Shown here piece by piece: positions 42,905-45,151 of a DNA stretch of 45,151 nucleotides (position 1 is the first letter of the stretch; each line of letters begins with the position of its first letter). The notes beneath the pieces were generated by a model that worked only from the letters and a program-made list of their open reading frames with translations, was not told the origin of the DNA and did no database searches. The translations under genes and the position numbers were made by a program. This DNA is from Deltaproteobacteria bacterium (GTDB lineage: Bacteria > Myxococcota_A > UBA9042 > DTJE01 > S145-11), in assembly GCA_015493765.1 (NCBI GenBank), contig WGCQ01000232.1:1-45151 (forward strand). The letters run 5' to 3'.

Positions 42905-43882
42905 ATGGCACGAATCACAGAAACAATCGGCGAATTGATATTGGACCCGGACCCTGAAAAATTCAGGGATTTCGTCAGGAAAAACAAGGAAAAACGCCTG
43001 GTGGACAAGGTGATGACGGAAAAGGAGGCGGTCACTCGTTTTGTAAAACAGGGCGATTACGTGGCCACGGAATTATACGGCAGCGTGAGGGCGCCCATGT
43101 CCGTAATCCGCGAAATCGTGCGGCAAAAGGACAGGCTGGCGCCTATTGATATTGCCGGCCAGGGGGTCATGGAAACGGAACTTGAGATCGCAGCCGGCAT
43201 GGTACGCAAGATCGACCTGACCTACCAGGGATGGGAGGTGTACGGGATATCCAGCATCCTGCGCAGGGCCGCTGAATCCGGCAGCGTAAAGATCATGGAA
43301 TGGAGCAACGGGGCACTGGCCTGGCGATTGAAAGCGGCTGCATTGGGTGTTTCATTTATACCGGTACGCAGCATGCTTGGCACGGATACGCTGAAATACA
43401 GTGGCGCAAAGGTGATAAAGGACCCATGGACGGGCAGGGACCTGGTGGCCTTGCCAGCCAGTTTCGTTGACGTGGGCATAATACACGCTCACCGGGCCGA
43501 CCGGTTCGGAAACTGCCAGATCGACGGCATCTCGGGATTCGCTCCGGAGATGGCCAGGGCCAGCAAGCGCCTGATCGTCAGCGTGGAGGAAGTGGTGGAA
43601 CCTGAGGAGATCCAAAAATATCCGGAACGCACTGTAATCCCGTGGTTTTTAGTGGATGCGGTCGTTCCGGCGCCATTTGGCAGCCATCCTGGCGAAATGG
43701 CTTACGTGTATGGAAGGGACGAGGAATTACTCAAGGCATACGTGGATGCCAGCAGGAAACAGGAAACCACAGAGGCATACCTGAAGGAATGGATATATGA
43801 CCTGCCGGATCACCAGGCATACATCGAAAAGGTTGGCAGGGACAGGCTTGAAGCACTGCGCAAACTGGCACCAAGGAGGTAA
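42905..43882 (+). CDS. gctA: Glutaconate CoA-transferase-type subunit A
   Basis: 325 residues from ATG 42905 with GGGAGGTGA upstream. Family I CoA-transferase alpha subunit: moves CoA between an acyl-CoA and an acid, classically acetyl-CoA and (R)-2-hydroxyglutarate/glutaconate in glutamate fermentation. Visible features include the N-terminal KEAVTRFVKQGDYVATE segment, IDLTYQGWEVYGIS, the SFIPVRSMLGTDTLKYSG stretch seen in GctA proteins, and HAHRADRFGNCQIDG. Length matches the family (about 320). Followed 3 bases later by the B subunit. The other enzymes of the hydroxyglutarate pathway are not in the window, so the real acyl substrate is uncertain. Confidence 0.88.
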   Translation: MARITETIGELILDPDPEKFRDFVRKNKEKRLVDKVMTEKEAVTRFVKQGDYVATELYGSVRAPMSVIREIVRQKDRLAPIDIAGQGVMETELEIAAGMVRKIDLTYQGWEVYGISSILRRAAESGSVKIMEWSNGALAWRLKAAALGVSFIPVRSMLGTDTLKYSGAKVIKDPWTGRDLVALPASFVDVGIIHAHRADRFGNCQIDGISGFAPEMARASKRLIVSVEEVVEPEEIQKYPERTVIPWFLVDAVVPAPFGSHPGEMAYVYGRDEELLKAYVDASRKQETTEAYLKEWIYDLPDHQAYIEKVGRDRLEALRKLAPRR

Positions 43883-43885
43883 ATC

Positions 43886-44647
43886 ATGGATTACAACCCT
43901 ACGGAACTAATGATATGTGTGGCTTCCAGGCAGATGGAAGACGGGTCTTTGGCATTCATAGGAACCGGCGTGCCCATGCTGGCCGCATCCCTGGCCAAAA
44001 AAACGCATGCGCCAGGGCTGATGCCCATGTTCGAATTCGGAGGTGCCGGCTCCCCTTTGGAAAAACTGCCCCTGGGCGTCGGCGATGTATGGACATTCCA
44101 TCACGGACTGGCCGCGCTGGGCATCTGTGACATCATGGAAACAGCGGCCCGTGGATTCATTGATTACGGTTTTCTGGGTGGGGCACAGATCGATATGTAC
44201 GGCAACCTGAATTCCACGTTTATCGGTACTGACCACGACCGCCCGAAGGTCAGACTCCCTGGTTCCGGTGGTGCCTGCGACGTGGGCTCGTACGCGTGGA
44301 AGACAATAGCGATCATGAAACACGACAAACGAAGGTTCATACCAAAACTGGACTGTCTGACCACACCTGGCTACCTGGACGGCCCCGGGTCACGCGAGGC
44401 CGCGGGGCTACCTGCGGGCAGCGGGCCATACCGCGTGGTGACCAACCTGGCGTTGATGGGTTACGACGACAAGACCAAACGTATGAAACTGCTGGCGTTA
44501 AATCCAGGCGTCACGCTGGATGAGGTAATCGAAAATACGGGATTTGAATTGATTATCCCGGACCATATCGACAAGGTTCAACCACCCACGGACGAAGAAC
44601 TGCGGATTCTGCGCGAGGAAATCGACCCGGAACACCTGTATATCTGA
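43886..44647 (+). CDS. gctB: Glutaconate CoA-transferase-type subunit B
   Basis: 253 residues; AGGAGG upstream of ATG 43886. Beta subunit of the family I CoA-transferase, forming an alpha/beta heteromer with GctA. Glu50 in MPMFEFGG occupies the expected place of the catalytic glutamate that forms the CoA thioester. Other features: GTGVPMLAASLAKKTHAPG, GFLGGAQIDMYGNLNSTFIG and GSGGACDVGSYAWK, which are typical of GctB and related beta subunits. Slightly shorter than the Acidaminococcus protein (266). Together with the ADP-forming CoA ligase encoded earlier, it could couple acyl-CoA turnover to ATP formation. Confidence 0.88.
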   Translation: MDYNPTELMICVASRQMEDGSLAFIGTGVPMLAASLAKKTHAPGLMPMFEFGGAGSPLEKLPLGVGDVWTFHHGLAALGICDIMETAARGFIDYGFLGGAQIDMYGNLNSTFIGTDHDRPKVRLPGSGGACDVGSYAWKTIAIMKHDKRRFIPKLDCLTTPGYLDGPGSREAAGLPAGSGPYRVVTNLALMGYDDKTKRMKLLALNPGVTLDEVIENTGFELIIPDHIDKVQPPTDEELRILREEIDPEHLYI

Positions 44648-44716
44648 CACCATTTAACTAAAGAATACGTAATCCAACCAGGTACGGGAATAAAACAGTC
44701 CGGACTTTCGGACCGT

Positions 44717-44745
44717 GTCCGGGTTATGTGTCCGATTTCCCGGAC
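44717..44745 (+). terminator. Inverted-repeat cluster after gctB, weak terminator candidate
   Basis: GTCCGGG (44717-44723) pairs with CCCGGAC (44739-44745) over a 15-base loop, preceded by other TCCGGA-containing dyads (44699-44714). There is no T-run, so intrinsic termination is doubtful; the cluster may be another decayed repeat. Confidence 0.35.
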
Positions 44746-44776
44746 CCTTTGTATCGAGTCAGCATGGTGTATAATA

Positions 44777-44860
44777 CCCAAAATACCTGACTAAATTCGG
44801 GAGTCAGTCAATGCAAGCGGCCCATTTACTGAATCGTTTTCACATGTTTGATGCTTGATG
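44777..44860 (+). repeat. Truncated 179-bp element (left half)
   Basis: Begins CCCAAAATACCTGACTAAAT and continues through GCAAGCGGCCCAT and GTTTTCACATGTTTGATGC, closely matching the left half of full copy 2; the right half is missing. Beyond it, AATTTGTATTTCAAAGGG (about 44887-44904) recalls the TTTGAAATACAAAG dyad of the 85-bp repeat in reverse, so the composite of the two repeat types seen at 23921-24096 may have occurred here too. Confidence 0.7.
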
Positions 44861-45032
44861 TCCCAACAGATAACACATTGATTTTTAATTTGTATTTCAA
44901 AGGGTTATATGAATTTTTGTGTCCAGGGTTAATGCTTTTCTAAACAGGAATAACCTATTGTTCTTACAGGCAAAACCATCAATTTTATCTCAAGAACTTC
45001 AGGTTGATCATTATTAGTGGTCCCGTAACTGT

Positions 45033-45048
45033 TGGCACATTCCTTGCA
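45033..45048 (+). promoter_or_regulatory. Sigma-54 promoter
   Basis: TGGCAC-ATTCC-TTGCA fits the -24/-12 consensus exactly with correct GG-to-GC spacing (12 bases). Transcription would start near 45058 and run rightwards. No open frame begins in the remaining 90 bases. Confidence 0.7.
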
Positions 45049-45057
45049 GGTGTATGC

Positions 45058-45125
45058 ACTGTCCCTTTCGGGACCTTTGACAGGGCGACCGCGGTGGTCA
45101 GACAGCGCGCGCGGGGTTTAACCCC
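45058..45125 (+). ncRNA. Three consecutive hairpins downstream of the sigma-54 promoter, candidate small RNA or leader
   Basis: GTCCC-TTTC-GGGAC (45061-45074), GACC-GCGGT-GGTC (45087-45099) and GGGGTT-T-AACCCC (45113-45125). They begin almost at the predicted transcription start and the last could end the transcript, though no T-run is visible before the window ends. It may instead be the 5' leader of a gene beyond 45151. Confidence 0.35.
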
Positions 45126-45151
45126 ACAGACCTTTGGTGGTGGAACAGGTC

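Overview
The window looks like chromosomal DNA of a Gram-negative bacterium of the Myxococcota / former Deltaproteobacteria type. I infer this from the gene repertoire, not from any marker comparison: Cys-rich 'CDDGNPCT...' repeat lipoproteins, an S41 protease with a long C-terminal extension next to a PEGA protein, a MopE-type calcium motif inside a membrane sulfatase, lipoproteins with Asp/Asn-rich linkers, and an ADP-forming acyl-CoA synthetase plus a glutaconate CoA-transferase that suggest anaerobic acid/amino-acid metabolism. Base composition is moderate and start sites are mostly AGGAGG-led.

Layout. 1-547: 5' part of a four-helix-bundle (S23/IVP-like) gene leaving the window on the minus strand, a long imperfect palindrome and a promoter. 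548-8002: a lipoprotein with duplicated OB-like domains, convergent with a two-gene minus operon (1628-aa membrane/coiled-coil protein with a possible muramidase-like C-terminus, then a small secreted protein). 8177-14434: tight plus operon of S41 protease (one-base frameshift near 10575), PEGA protein and a permuted acetate-CoA ligase (ADP-forming). 14435-14905: gene remnant and an 85-bp repeat. 14906-17641: canonical rpsB-tsf-pyrH-frr operon on minus. 17983-21595: three ATGA-overlapping genes (B12-binding radical SAM, second radical SAM, DegT aminotransferase), convergent with a membrane sulfatase (21602-23812). 24170-27645: dnaG-rpoD. 27720-39463: minus operon of a 3753-aa lipoprotein built from well over a hundred Cys-rich repeats, followed by a small lipoprotein. 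40023-41698: dnaJ overlapping a small protein-kinase-like gene, convergent with an orphan histidine kinase (41703-42707). 42905-44647: gctAB. 44648-45151: repeat remnants and a sigma-54 promoter followed by three hairpins.

The housekeeping blocks are ordinary. The unusual material is of three kinds. First, a dispersed family of 179-bp elements with inverted ends (CCCCAATTACCTG...), with two full copies and at least five partial copies or solo ends, all between genes. Second, three very large or oddly built surface proteins: the 3753-aa repeat lipoprotein, the 1628-aa protein, and the sulfatase carrying a calcium motif. Third, an uncharacterised radical-SAM/radical-SAM/aminotransferase operon. 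Several small features outside long open frames (the partial four-helix-bundle gene, the gene remnant at 14514-14702 and the sigma-54 hairpin cluster) were read directly from the sequence.
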